Below, one piece after another: positions 1 to 8,469 of a DNA stretch of 8,492 nucleotides; the stretch's first letter is position 1, and each line of letters begins with the position of its first letter. The notes under the pieces are model-generated. The model searched no databases. It saw only the letters and a list, made by a program, of their open reading frames with translations, and was not told the DNA's origin. Made by a program: the position numbers and the translations under genes. Source of the stretch: JALYUA01 sp038329555 (GTDB lineage: Bacteria; Acidobacteriota; Thermoanaerobaculia; UBA5066; Gp7-AA6); assembly GCA_038329555.1 (NCBI GenBank), contig JBBQNC010000152.1:1-8492 (forward strand), given 5' to 3'.

Positions 1-6
1 GGTCTT

Positions 7-43
7 CCCCCTCTCACGGCGGGAGAGGGCCGGGGTGAGGGGG
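7..43 (-). repeat. REP-like GC-rich hairpin repeat, copy 1
   Basis: CCCTCTC (9-15) pairs with GAGAGGG (23-29) around a short GC-rich loop, followed by GGGGTGAGGG. Read on the minus strand it has the order CCCCTCACC, then CCCTCTCCC, then the hairpin. This is the same layout as the copies near 7680 and 8330, so the window holds four copies of one dispersed family. It lies in gene-free DNA at the left edge. The family is recognised by internal similarity only. Confidence 0.7.
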
Positions 44-193
44 CATCCGCTTCGCGACGACGAAAGAGTTGAAGCCTCCGGCCGAGCTCGGAAACGGGGG
101 AGCTTGAAGCCGAGCTCCTCCAGATCGAGCCTGAGCCTGACCCGCAGGGATCGGGAACGGCGACATCGAACCTGGAACCTGTTGCGGGACAAG

Positions 194-257
194 GGAGGAG
201 TGACCATCCTCCGGAAGTCAGCAAATCAGGACCGATCCCTCCTCGCGGGAAGAGGAG
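194..257 (-). terminator. Two small hairpins downstream of the GlsB-like gene (weak terminator candidates)
   Basis: CTCCTC (239-244) and GAGGAG (252-257) form a 6-bp stem with a 7-base loop, 2 bases beyond the stop codon of the minus-strand gene. A second 6-bp stem, GGAGGA (194-199) with TCCTCC (207-212), lies further downstream. Neither is followed by a T-run on the minus strand, so intrinsic termination is doubtful. The rest of 44-259 shows no gene. It holds only short direct repeats (TTGAAGCC at 69 and 104, GCCGAGCTC at 81 and 109). Confidence 0.25.
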
Positions 258-259
258 CC

Positions 260-529
260 TCAGCGGCGGGCGATCGCGTGGTACACGACGAGCACGACGA
301 TCGCGCCGACGACGGCGACGAAAATGCTTTCGATGTTGAGCCCGGAGATACCCGGCACCGGATGCACATGGGCCATCTTTCCAAACGTGCTGAAGAGCCA
401 GCCTCCGACGACGGCGCCCACGATGCCCAGAACGATGTCCATTGCAATCCCCTCGCCCCGTTTGTTGACGATCTTGCTGCCAATGAAACCGGAAATAAGG
501 CCGAGGATGATCCAGGCGATTACGGACAC
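260..529 (-). CDS. GlsB/YeaQ/YmgE-family stress-response membrane protein
   Basis: Predicted 89-residue inner-membrane protein of the transglycosylase-associated (GlsB/YeaQ/YmgE) family. These are small proteins linked to general and acid/osmotic stress responses, and their molecular activity is not settled. Three hydrophobic, glycine-rich helices are visible: residues 3-21, 30-50 and 66-86. The family hallmark is present in the loop and second helix (GEGIAMDIVLGIVGAVVGG, 25-43), and the C-terminus is the basic AIARR. The GTG at 529 is chosen because a strong Shine-Dalgarno AAGGAGG lies 5 bases upstream and the length then matches the family (about 80-90). The frame stays open 39 codons further to 646, but that extension is Arg/Pro/Ser-rich and unlike the family. 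A His-containing insert, MAHVHPVPG (52-60), replaces a usually shorter loop. It is probably monocistronic. Family call is firm; physiological role is inferred. Confidence 0.93.
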   Translation of the reverse strand: MSVIAWIILGLISGFIGSKIVNKRGEGIAMDIVLGIVGAVVGGWLFSTFGKMAHVHPVPGISGLNIESIFVAVVGAIVVLVVYHAIARR

Positions 530-534
530 GACTG

Positions 535-541
535 CCTCCTT
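535..541 (-). promoter_or_regulatory. Shine-Dalgarno that fixes the GTG start of the GlsB-like gene
   Basis: On the minus strand AAGGAGG is followed by the 5-base spacer CAGTC and then GTG. This is a near-perfect anti-16S complement. It decides against the upstream ATG at 646 and for the 89-residue product. Confidence 0.85.
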
Positions 542-657
542 ACCCTGACAACTGCTGGGGCCGAGTCGTGAGCGAAACCGGGGAGGGATCCTCGATGGGA
601 GCGTCGAGCGCGCCGTCTCGACCAACAGGTCAGGTAACCGGATCATACACGAGAGAA

Positions 658-691
658 GGTTTGGAGAAGCCTTCGGGGCAGTCTCGAAACC
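658..691 (-). terminator. Hairpin downstream of the small CxxC gene (possible terminator)
   Basis: GGTTTGGAGA (658-667) pairs with TCTCGAAACC (682-691) at 9 of 10 positions (one G-G mismatch). The loop contains a small inner GCC-TTCG-GGC hairpin. It begins 11 bases past the stop of the minus-strand gene ending at 703. The following minus-strand bases are only modestly T-rich (TTCTCTC), so it could be a weak terminator or an mRNA 3'-end stabiliser. Confidence 0.4.
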
Positions 692-702
692 AGGGCGCGA
701 AA

Positions 703-987
703 TCAGGGTTCCTGGTCTGGCCCCTTCACGCGCCCTTCAGGGACCCTGGCTGTTTCGACTTCCTGCCGCTCCATGTCGGCGAGGCGCTTCTTTTCGAGCG
801 CCTGCTTCATCAACTCCCGCTGCTTGTTGTAGTAGATCGAGCGATGGATGGTGTCGCAGAAATAGAGGTCGCCGGACTGATTCGGCTTTTTCGCCCACTT
901 CCCGCAGTAATCGCAGAGTCGCTGCCCGCTGATTCTTCGCATCATCGAGTTCGCTGCGTCCGTGATGGTTGCGACGATCCTGGCCAT
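703..987 (-). CDS. Small unrecognised protein with a CxxC...C...H putative zinc site
   Basis: 94-residue soluble protein that I do not recognise. Cys25-x2-Cys28, then Cys44 and His48 (CDYCGKW ... YFCDTIHR), has the spacing of a compact treble-clef or FCS/MYM-like zinc finger. After it, residues 50-80 are a highly charged Lys/Glu/Arg-rich segment likely to form one long helix (RELMKQALEKKRLADMERQE). The N-terminus (ARIVATITDAANSMMRR) looks amphipathic. The ATG at 987 is supported by AGAGGGG at 994-1000 with a 6-base spacer. No signal peptide or membrane helix is seen. It lies downstream of, and on the same strand as, the TPR remnant, 217 bases away, so it probably has its own promoter. Nucleic-acid or protein binding is plausible from the finger, but nothing shows the partner. 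Coding status is well supported by the conserved-looking motif and the RBS. Confidence 0.75.
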   Translation of the reverse strand: MARIVATITDAANSMMRRISGQRLCDYCGKWAKKPNQSGDLYFCDTIHRSIYYNKQRELMKQALEKKRLADMERQEVETARVPEGRVKGPDQEP

Positions 988-1204
988 GCCTATCCCCTCT
1001 CACGAACTCCCGGTGGAGTCAGGCGCCTCGCCGGAGCCGGCTCGGACCCCAGGGCTCGTCCTGACTCTGCGTCGGGATTTTGATGTCGATGCCGAGATTC
1101 TCTCTCCAATCGTTGAGCTGCGTCCGCCCCGTCCATGGCGGCCGGGTCAGGCTTGGCCTGACTGGGGAGACGTTCGCGGTCTCGAGATGGGACGCGCCCA
1201 GGCG
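988..1204. other. Gene-free spacer with one perfect small hairpin
   Basis: No convincing coding sequence. The frames that are open here give Arg/Pro-rich translations of low complexity. GTCAGGC (1146-1152) and GCCTGAC (1156-1162) form a perfect 7-bp stem with a TTG loop. This lies 43 bases past the stop of the minus-strand TPR remnant and has no T-run. It may be the old 3'-end structure of that gene. Confidence 0.4.
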
Positions 1205-1594
1205 TCATGGCGGGGGCATCCGCTCGATCTCCCCATCTCGCCGGTTCAGTCCATCCTCGCAAGTCTTCACCCGGCTCATGAGTTCATCGAAGCCGGGTTC
1301 ATCGCGGAGATCGTCGAACACGGGATCAACCGCGTAGAAGGGTGGAAACAACGAGCGTTCGGCAAAGTCGTTTTCCAGCCTCATCAGCGCTTCCGCATTC
1401 TCGCCAAGGGCCGCATGAATGATGGCCAGGCCCACCTCCGGAACGTACCGGTTCGCGGACTCGGCAATCAGTAAGTCTCGCTCACGGATCGCCTCCTCGC
1501 GCTGCCCTGCCTTTGCCAGCGAACGCGCGAGCAATGCCCTGACCCATGGATCGTCCTCCGACTCCAGGCACTTTCTGACTCGCAGATGGCCGCT
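1205..1594 (-). pseudogene. C-terminal remnant of a TPR protein (tail type common on bacterial Ser/Thr kinases)
   Basis: The minus-strand frame from 1594 down to the TGA at 1205 encodes about 129 residues resembling the end of a TPR protein. One helix pair is WVRALLARSLAKAGQREEA. The next is VGLAIIHAALGENAEALMRL. The fragment closes with the typical tail FYAVDPVFDDLRDEPGFDELMSRV. In the families I know, this 'VDPxFDxLRxxPxFxxLL' ending closes long proteins with several TPRs behind a kinase or DNA-binding domain. Here an in-frame TGA (1595-1597) cuts it off. No upstream frame continues the homology before the divergent kinase gene starts at 1680. No ATG or good RBS exists inside; the only nearby start is a TTG at 1534. 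I infer a truncated gene. A short expressed TPR protein from the TTG is the alternative. Confidence 0.6.
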
Positions 1595-1679
1595 TCATGC
1601 GCCGCGCACCTCGGTGTTCCGCACCCGCAGCCCGACCGTGGTCGGCATCGCCAGAGACGATAGACTTCCTTCCACTAAA

Positions 1680-4133
1680 GTGACCGACAGACCGGACGGC
1701 AGTTCGCCCGGCGAGGCGCCGACGCTGGATGGCGGCGGCGGACTCCCGCCTTCCGCCTCCGAAACCCTGCCTCGCGAGATCGGCGGCTTTCGCATCGTAG
1801 GCAAGCTGGGCGAAGGCGGAATGGGGATCGTCTACGAGGCCGAGCAGCAAAGCCCGAGCCGGCGCGTCGCGCTGAAGGTCGTCCACGGCGGCCGTTTCGT
1901 CGACGAGCAGTACCTCCGGATGTTCCGGCGGGAGGCCGAGACTCTTGCGCGGCTCGTCCACCCGAACATCGCGGCCATCTACGAGGTCGGACGGACGGAA
2001 GACGGGCAGCACTTCTTCACGATGGAGCTCGTGGCCGGGCAGACGCTCGGCGCCTACGTGCACGAACGGCTGGGAGGCTCCCATCCGACGCGCGAGCAGT
2101 TGCGCGCTCGGCTGAGCCTGTTCGATACGATCTGCCGGGCCGTCAACTACGCGCACCAGCGCGGCGTCATCCACCGCGACCTCAAACCGTCGAACATCGT
2201 CGTCAGCGGCCCCGGCGACGTGAAGATCCTGGACTTCGGCCTCGCGCGGATCACCGATGCCGACATGGCCGCGGCGACGGTCGTGAGCGAGCTCGGGACG
2301 ATCCGCGGGACGCTTCCCTATATGAGCCCCGAGCAGGCGCGCGGCGACAGCCGGAACGTAGACTTGCGCAGCGACGTCTACTCGCTGGGCGTCATCCTCT
2401 ACGAGCTGCTCGCCGGGGCCTTTCCCTACGACACGCAGACCGTATCGATGGTCCAGGCGCTCCTTGCGATCTGCGAGGAGCCGCCGCGGTCCTTGAAGAA
2501 AGCGGAGGGAGGCGAAGCGATCGAGGCGGACCTCCGGACCATCGCCGCGAAGGCGCTCGAAAAGGAGCCCGACCGCCGATACCAGAGCGCGGAGGGACTC
2601 GCCCACGACGTCCAGAGATACCTCGCGAGCCAGCCGATCCTCGCCCACCCGCCCAGCACGATGTATCAGCTCCGGAAGCTGGTCGCGCGTCACAAGCTTT
2701 CCTTCGCAGCTGCTGCGGGGATCGGGGTGTTGCTCGTGGCGCTGGCCGTTACGATGGCCGTTCAGGCCGAGCGTGTCCGGAAGGAGCGCGACAGGGCCGA
2801 GAGCGAAGCGGCGAAGGCGAGCGCGATCAACGGATTCCTGAAGGATGCGTTGGGAGCGGCCGACCCCTGGTCGAAGGGATCGCGCAACGTGACGCTGCTC
2901 GACGCGCTCCGCCAGGCCCAGGTGAAGGCGCACGCGGCGTTTCTCCGGCAGCCCCTCGTCGAGGCCGCCGTGCTTCAGACGATCGGGGTCACGTTCGCGA
3001 ACCTCGCGGAGTACGCGGAGGCGGGGAAGGCGCTGCGCAGGGCGCTCGACCTGCGAGTCGCCGCCGCGGGCCGGAAGAGCTCCGAGGCGGCCGAGTCGTT
3101 GACGGCCATGGGCTCGATGTATCTGCTCCAAGGAAAGTTCGACGAAGGCGAGAAAGCGGCGCGCGAAGCCCTGGAGATCACGCGCGGCCTCCACGACGCG
3201 AAGAGCCTCGAGGTCGCCGACGCCATGAACAACCTCGCCGACTCGCTCCGCCTGAAGGGGAGGTTCCCCGAGGCGCGTTCTCTCGCCGAAGGCGCGCTCG
3301 GGATCGCCCGGGGGCGTGCCCCGGGCGTCCGGTCGGCGACCGCGGAGGCGGGGACGGCGGGGGCGCTCGACCGCCGGAGAGTCGAGCTCGTCTCGCTGCG
3401 CGTCCTGGGAGGGGTCGCGCTCGACCAGGACGACCACAAGGCGGAAGAGGCGATGATGCGCGAGCGCCTCGCCCTCGCGCGGGCTCTCCATCCGGACCGG
3501 CACCCGGAGATCTCGGAGGCGCTCGACGACTATGGCGTGGCCCTGACGAACATCGGCGACTTCCCGGGAGCGGAGCGCGCGTTCCTGGAAGCGATCGAGA
3601 TCGAGACAGCGGTTCTCGGGGAGGACCACCCCGCGATCGCGACGACGCGCGAGAACCTCGGCAACGTGTACTTCCGGCAAAAGAAGCTGGATCTGACGGC
3701 TCGCAACCTCGAGGTGGTCCTCTCGATGCGCCGAAAGGCGCTCGGCGACGAGTCGGAGCCGGTGGCGCGAACGCTCGCGAACATGGCCGCCGTCTACCTC
3801 TCGAGCGGAAACCTCGAGGCCGCCGGTCGCACCTACCCCGATGCGGTGGAGAAATTGAGCCGCACGCTCGGCCCCGACCATCCCGACGTCGCGCACGTGC
3901 GCACCTCGATGGGAGAGCTCCTCATCCGGCAGAAGAAGTACCCCGAGGCGGAACCGGTCTTGCTCCGAGCGCTTGCAGTCCGGATGAAGGCCTTCGGCGA
4001 GACCCACGCGCGGACGCAAAGAACCATCAAAGACCTCGGCGACCTCTACGAGCAATGGGGCAAGCCGGCGCAGTCGAAGGCCTGGAGGGTGAAGCTCGTT
4101 CCGGCGGCACCGAAGGCAGTCGCGGCCCGGTAG
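1680..4133 (+). CDS. Transmembrane Ser/Thr protein kinase with C-terminal kinesin-light-chain-type TPRs (kinase 1)
   Basis: 817-residue Hanks-type (PknB-like) kinase. All catalytic elements are present: Gly-rich loop GEGGMGIVY (44-52), Lys66 (VALKVV), HRDLKPSN (165-172), DFG (185-187), PYMSPEQ in the activation segment, and SDVYSLG in the F helix. A single membrane helix at about 340-361 is followed by a charged coiled stretch (VRKERDRAESEAAKAS). Nine TPR units follow. They start near residues 425, 467 and 509, then, after a 16-residue insert, at 567, 609, 651, 693, 735 and 777; within each block the step is exactly 42 residues. This is the TPR_10/TPR_12 form used for protein-protein contact. 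Kinase inside and TPRs outside is expected from one helix. The GTG at 1680 is chosen because the domain starts 36 residues later; no clear Shine-Dalgarno precedes it. The open frame back to 1419 overlaps the antisense TPR remnant and is unlikely to be coding. The substrate is unknown. Confidence 0.95.
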   Translation: MTDRPDGSSPGEAPTLDGGGGLPPSASETLPREIGGFRIVGKLGEGGMGIVYEAEQQSPSRRVALKVVHGGRFVDEQYLRMFRREAETLARLVHPNIAAIYEVGRTEDGQHFFTMELVAGQTLGAYVHERLGGSHPTREQLRARLSLFDTICRAVNYAHQRGVIHRDLKPSNIVVSGPGDVKILDFGLARITDADMAAATVVSELGTIRGTLPYMSPEQARGDSRNVDLRSDVYSLGVILYELLAGAFPYDTQTVSMVQALLAICEEPPRSLKKAEGGEAIEADLRTIAAKALEKEPDRRYQSAEGLAHDVQRYLASQPILAHPPSTMYQLRKLVARHKLSFAAAAGIGVLLVALAVTMAVQAERVRKERDRAESEAAKASAINGFLKDALGAADPWSKGSRNVTLLDALRQAQVKAHAAFLRQPLVEAAVLQTIGVTFANLAEYAEAGKALRRALDLRVAAAGRKSSEAAESLTAMGSMYLLQGKFDEGEKAAREALEITRGLHDAKSLEVADAMNNLADSLRLKGRFPEARSLAEGALGIARGRAPGVRSATAEAGTAGALDRRRVELVSLRVLGGVALDQDDHKAEEAMMRERLALARALHPDRHPEISEALDDYGVALTNIGDFPGAERAFLEAIEIETAVLGEDHPAIATTRENLGNVYFRQKKLDLTARNLEVVLSMRRKALGDESEPVARTLANMAAVYLSSGNLEAAGRTYPDAVEKLSRTLGPDHPDVAHVRTSMGELLIRQKKYPEAEPVLLRALAVRMKAFGETHARTQRTIKDLGDLYEQWGKPAQSKAWRVKLVPAAPKAVAAR

Positions 4134-4140
4134 CCGTCTC

Positions 4141-4163
4141 GATCGGGGCCTTCTGTCCCCATC
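4141..4163. terminator. Hairpin between convergent kinase 1 and cupin genes
   Basis: GATCGGGG (4141-4148) pairs with CCCCATC (4157-4163), with one bulged C, over an 8-base loop. It sits in the 39-base gap between the two convergent stop codons and could serve both strands. There is no clear T-run on either side, so its activity is uncertain. Confidence 0.35.
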
Positions 4164-4172
4164 CTCCTTCGC

Positions 4173-4685
4173 CTATTGGCTTGCCGGTGCCGCCGCCGAC
4201 GTCTTCGGGGCGTTCACGACCTTGAGATCGAACTTGCCCTTGCTCTCGAGGAAGAACACGCAATCGGACGCCTTGTCGCAGCTCGTCGTGTGCTTGTAGC
4301 TCCCGCCCGGTTGCATGAAGTAGGAGCCCGGGCCGATGCGGAACTCGGGCTTTCCTTCGGGCGCCTGGATGTACGTTCCCGACACGATCACGACCTTGTA
4401 GTCGAAGGTGTGCGTGTGCAGAGGAGCGGCGAACCCCGCCGGCAACTTGATGAACGCGCCAAAGGCGCCCTTCGCGTGATCGCCCCAGACGTCCACGATC
4501 TGAACGCCCGGCGCACTCTTGGGATCGAGGTCCGCCCACTTCAGATCGGCGGCCGGCATGACCACGAGCCGGCTCGCGTCGGCCTTCGGAGCCTTCTTCG
4601 TATTCGCCTCTCCGGAGCCCTGCGCCAGAACCGCCGCCGCCAACAGAAAGGACACGCCAAACGCCGCGCCGTCTCTTCTTCTCAT
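4173..4685 (-). CDS. Exported cupin-domain protein (DUF4437-like)
   Basis: 170-residue protein with a Sec-type signal peptide: basic MRRR, hydrophobic VSFLLAAAVLA (11-21), and cleavage probably just after that helix or near GEA (25-27). The rest is a single cupin barrel. Motif 1 is APLHTHTFDYKVVIVSGTY (87-105) with His90, His92 and an acidic Asp95 as likely metal ligands. Motif 2 is GPGSYFMQPGGSYKHTT (118-134) with His132. The segment VQIVDVWGDHAKGAFGAFIK fits the DUF4437 cupin group, which is typically exported and of unknown substrate. Cys136 and Cys142 could form a disulfide. The ATG at 4685 has AGGGGG at 4692-4697 with a 6-base spacer. The 24-residue upstream extension would bury the signal peptide and is rejected. 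The gene is convergent with kinase 1 and divergent from kinase 2. An enzyme or a small-ligand sensor are both possible. Confidence 0.9.
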   Translation of the reverse strand: MRRRDGAAFGVSFLLAAAVLAQGSGEANTKKAPKADASRLVVMPAADLKWADLDPKSAPGVQIVDVWGDHAKGAFGAFIKLPAGFAAPLHTHTFDYKVVIVSGTYIQAPEGKPEFRIGPGSYFMQPGGSYKHTTSCDKASDCVFFLESKGKFDLKVVNAPKTSAAAPASQ

Positions 4686-4793
4686 CGGACACCCCCTGTT
4701 ATGGAATACGGAAACCGAGGTTACACCCCGCCAGGCCGGCCGGCGAGATCCTCCCACCGCGTCACCGACCGTGTGCGGTAGGATCCGCCCAAC
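4686..4793. promoter_or_regulatory. Divergent promoter region for the cupin and kinase 2
   Basis: Only 108 bases separate the two divergent starts, so both promoters must lie here or overlap. I see no clear consensus -35/-10 pair on either strand. The least GC-rich stretch is 4698-4727 (GTTATGGAATACGG and following). A 10-bp palindrome GCCGGCCGGC lies at 4735-4744 and could be an operator or simply GC-rich sequence. For kinase 2 a modest AGGA (4780-4783) lies 10 bases before the GTG. Confidence 0.45.
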
Positions 4794-7529
<2,736 letters not shown>

Positions 7530-7581
7530 GGGGCGAAGTCTCGAAGCCCTCTACAAGGGTGAGGGAGCCCACCCCGTAACG

Positions 7582-7614
7582 CCCTCTCCCGGCGGGAGAG
7601 GGATGGCGTGAGGG
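7582..7614 (-). repeat. REP-like GC-rich hairpin repeat, copy 2
   Basis: CCCTCTCCC (7582-7590) and GGGAGAGGG (7594-7602) form a perfect 9-bp stem around GGC, followed by ATGGCGTGAGGG. It is in the same orientation as copy 1 and opposite to copies 3 and 4. It lies 52 bases past the kinase 2 stop codon, so it may also end or protect that transcript, though no T-run follows on the plus strand. Confidence 0.8.
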
Positions 7615-7672
7615 ACATCTGGGTCAAGGGCCGGTCTCCGAATTTCTCGCTGAAAGAGGAATCTGCGAGGGA

Positions 7673-7714
7673 CCCTCTCACCCTGACCCTCTCCCCCGAT
7701 CGGGGGGAGAGGGG
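7673..7714 (+). repeat. REP-like GC-rich hairpin repeat, copy 3, directly after the VOC gene
   Basis: The sequence reads CTCACCCTGACCCTCTCCC (7677-7695) and runs into a strong hairpin. In it CCCTCTCCCCC (7687-7697) pairs with the G-rich arm (7702-7713) over GATC, with one extra G. The arm begins 6 bases beyond the stop codon of the minus-strand VOC gene, so it is the best candidate for that gene's transcript end, although no T-run follows. It is inverted with respect to copy 2, 58 bases away. Confidence 0.8.
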
Positions 7715-7720
7715 AATCAC

Positions 7721-8188
7721 TTACGAAGGACTCATCGCCGCCATGCGCTTCTTCATCTCCTCGGGTGTGACGTCCTCGATGTGAGTCCCCACGTACCAGT
7801 GGTGCCCGAACGGGTCCTCGATCCCGCCCATCCGGTCGCCGTAGAACTTGTCTTCGACGGGCCGCTCCGGCTTCGCTCCGGCGGCGACGGCGCGATCGAC
7901 GATCTTGTCGACGTCCTCGACGTAGAGAAGAAGCGAGATCGGAGAGCCGCCCACTGATCTGGGCGCGCGGGCGTTCATTTCGCGATTCTCGTCGGCGAGC
8001 ATGACGTACGAGTCGCCGATCTTGATCTCCGCGTGGCCGATGCGGCCGTCGGGAGCCGGCATTCGCATGACCTCGATGGCGCCGAAAACCTTCTTGTAGA
8101 ACTCGATCGCCGCGGCGGCGCCGTCGATGATCAGATACGGCGTCACGCTGTGGTACCCCTCGGGAATGGCTTTCACGTTTCCAGCCAT
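7721..8188 (-). CDS. VOC-superfamily (glyoxalase/PhnB-like) protein
   Basis: 155-residue cytoplasmic protein with the paired beta-alpha-beta-beta-beta modules of the vicinal-oxygen-chelate fold. Module 1 runs from about 13 to 66 (SVTPYLIIDGAAAAIEFYKK, then GRIGHAEIKIGDSYVMLADE). Module 2 runs from about 82 to 136 (SPISLLLYVEDVDKIVDRAV, then FYGDRMGGIEDPFGHHW). The DPFGHxW box (125-131) and GHAEI with His52 are typical of the PhnB/COG2764 branch. Members bind small substrates or antibiotics, often without a known reaction. A metal site using His52 is plausible but not certain. The charged tail EEMKKRMAAM closes the protein. The ATG at 8188 has AAAGGAG at 8196-8202 with a 7-base spacer. The gene stands alone, convergent with kinase 2, with its own upstream region at 8189-8309. 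Family call is firm; substrate is unknown. Confidence 0.93.
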   Translation of the reverse strand: MAGNVKAIPEGYHSVTPYLIIDGAAAAIEFYKKVFGAIEVMRMPAPDGRIGHAEIKIGDSYVMLADENREMNARAPRSVGGSPISLLLYVEDVDKIVDRAVAAGAKPERPVEDKFYGDRMGGIEDPFGHHWYVGTHIEDVTPEEMKKRMAAMSPS

Positions 8189-8310
8189 GGGTCGGCTCCT
8201 TTCACCAGAGGTTCGGAATCTACACCTCCGCGCAGCCCTCCCGAATGCGCGGTCGTTGTTGGGGGCGGGTTCACTGAGGCTCTCGACTGGCGTACGGATC
8301 GGAGAAGCGC

Positions 8311-8359
8311 CCCCTCACCCTGACCCTCTCCCCTCTCCCCCGAACGCGGGGGAGAGGGG
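8311..8359 (+). repeat. REP-like GC-rich hairpin repeat, copy 4
   Basis: CTCACCCTGACCCTCTCCC (8314-8332) is shared exactly with copy 3. The following hairpin is perfect: CCCCTCTCCCCCG (8330-8342) against CGGGGGAGAGGGG (8347-8359), 13 bp with an AACG loop. It is followed by AAA. It is the longest stem of the four copies and has the same orientation as copy 3. Confidence 0.85.
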
Positions 8360-8366
8360 AAACTGA

Positions 8367-8408
8367 GGGCCCGGATTGGGGTCAGTCGGGCCCGGATTGG
8401 GGTCAGTC
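8367..8408 (+). repeat. Perfect 2 x 21-bp tandem repeat
   Basis: Two identical, abutting 21-base units at 8367-8387 and 8388-8408. Each is GGGC followed by CCGGATTGGGGTCAGTC. The second unit runs directly into the left arm of the palindrome at 8399-8469, so the GGGGTCAGTC core is present twice on the left and once, inverted, on the right. Confidence 0.95.
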
Positions 8409-8469
8409 GTGCGTTTCGGCCTTTCGTCCTTCCCGTTTATGAATAAGGCCGTTTTGCACGACTGACCCC
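8399..8469. repeat. 71-bp imperfect palindrome, likely end of a mobile or REP-type element
   Basis: GGGGTCAGTCGTGC (8399-8412) is the exact inverse complement of GCACGACTGACCCC (8456-8469). Inside, CGGCCTT (8417-8423) pairs with AAGGCCG (8445-8451), separated from the outer stem by GTTT and TTTT. The loop is 21 bases. GAATAAGGCCG (8441-8451) recurs as GAATAAAGCCG (8481-8491) with one mismatch. The centre is much less GC-rich than its surroundings, which suggests foreign origin. From memory, GGGGTCAG-type hairpins often flank Y1/REP-associated transposase genes; none is visible inside the window. Confidence 0.6.

Noticed and set aside
35..571. 178-codon plus-strand frame at the left end
   Set aside because: It runs antisense through the GlsB-like gene and its translation is Arg/Asp/Glu-rich without domains.
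530..646. 39-residue N-terminal extension of the GlsB-like protein from ATG 646
   Set aside because: The GTG at 529 has a near-perfect Shine-Dalgarno and gives the family length. The extension is Arg/Pro/Ser-rich.
1419..1679. 87-residue N-terminal extension of kinase 1
   Set aside because: It is Ser/Arg-rich, precedes the domain without similarity to kinases, and overlaps the antisense TPR remnant, which has clear protein-like character.
1482..4055. 857-codon open frame antisense to kinase 1
   Set aside because: It mirrors the kinase reading frame in GC-rich DNA and its translation is Arg/Leu/Val/Glu-rich without any domain. The plus strand carries an unmistakable kinase-TPR protein.
4686..4757. 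24-residue upstream extension of the cupin
   Set aside because: It would place the signal peptide internally. The ATG at 4685 has its own Shine-Dalgarno and a classical signal sequence.
7582..8359. CRISPR array
   Set aside because: The repeats are hairpin elements in mixed orientation at irregular spacing, with no unique spacers of constant length and no cas genes.
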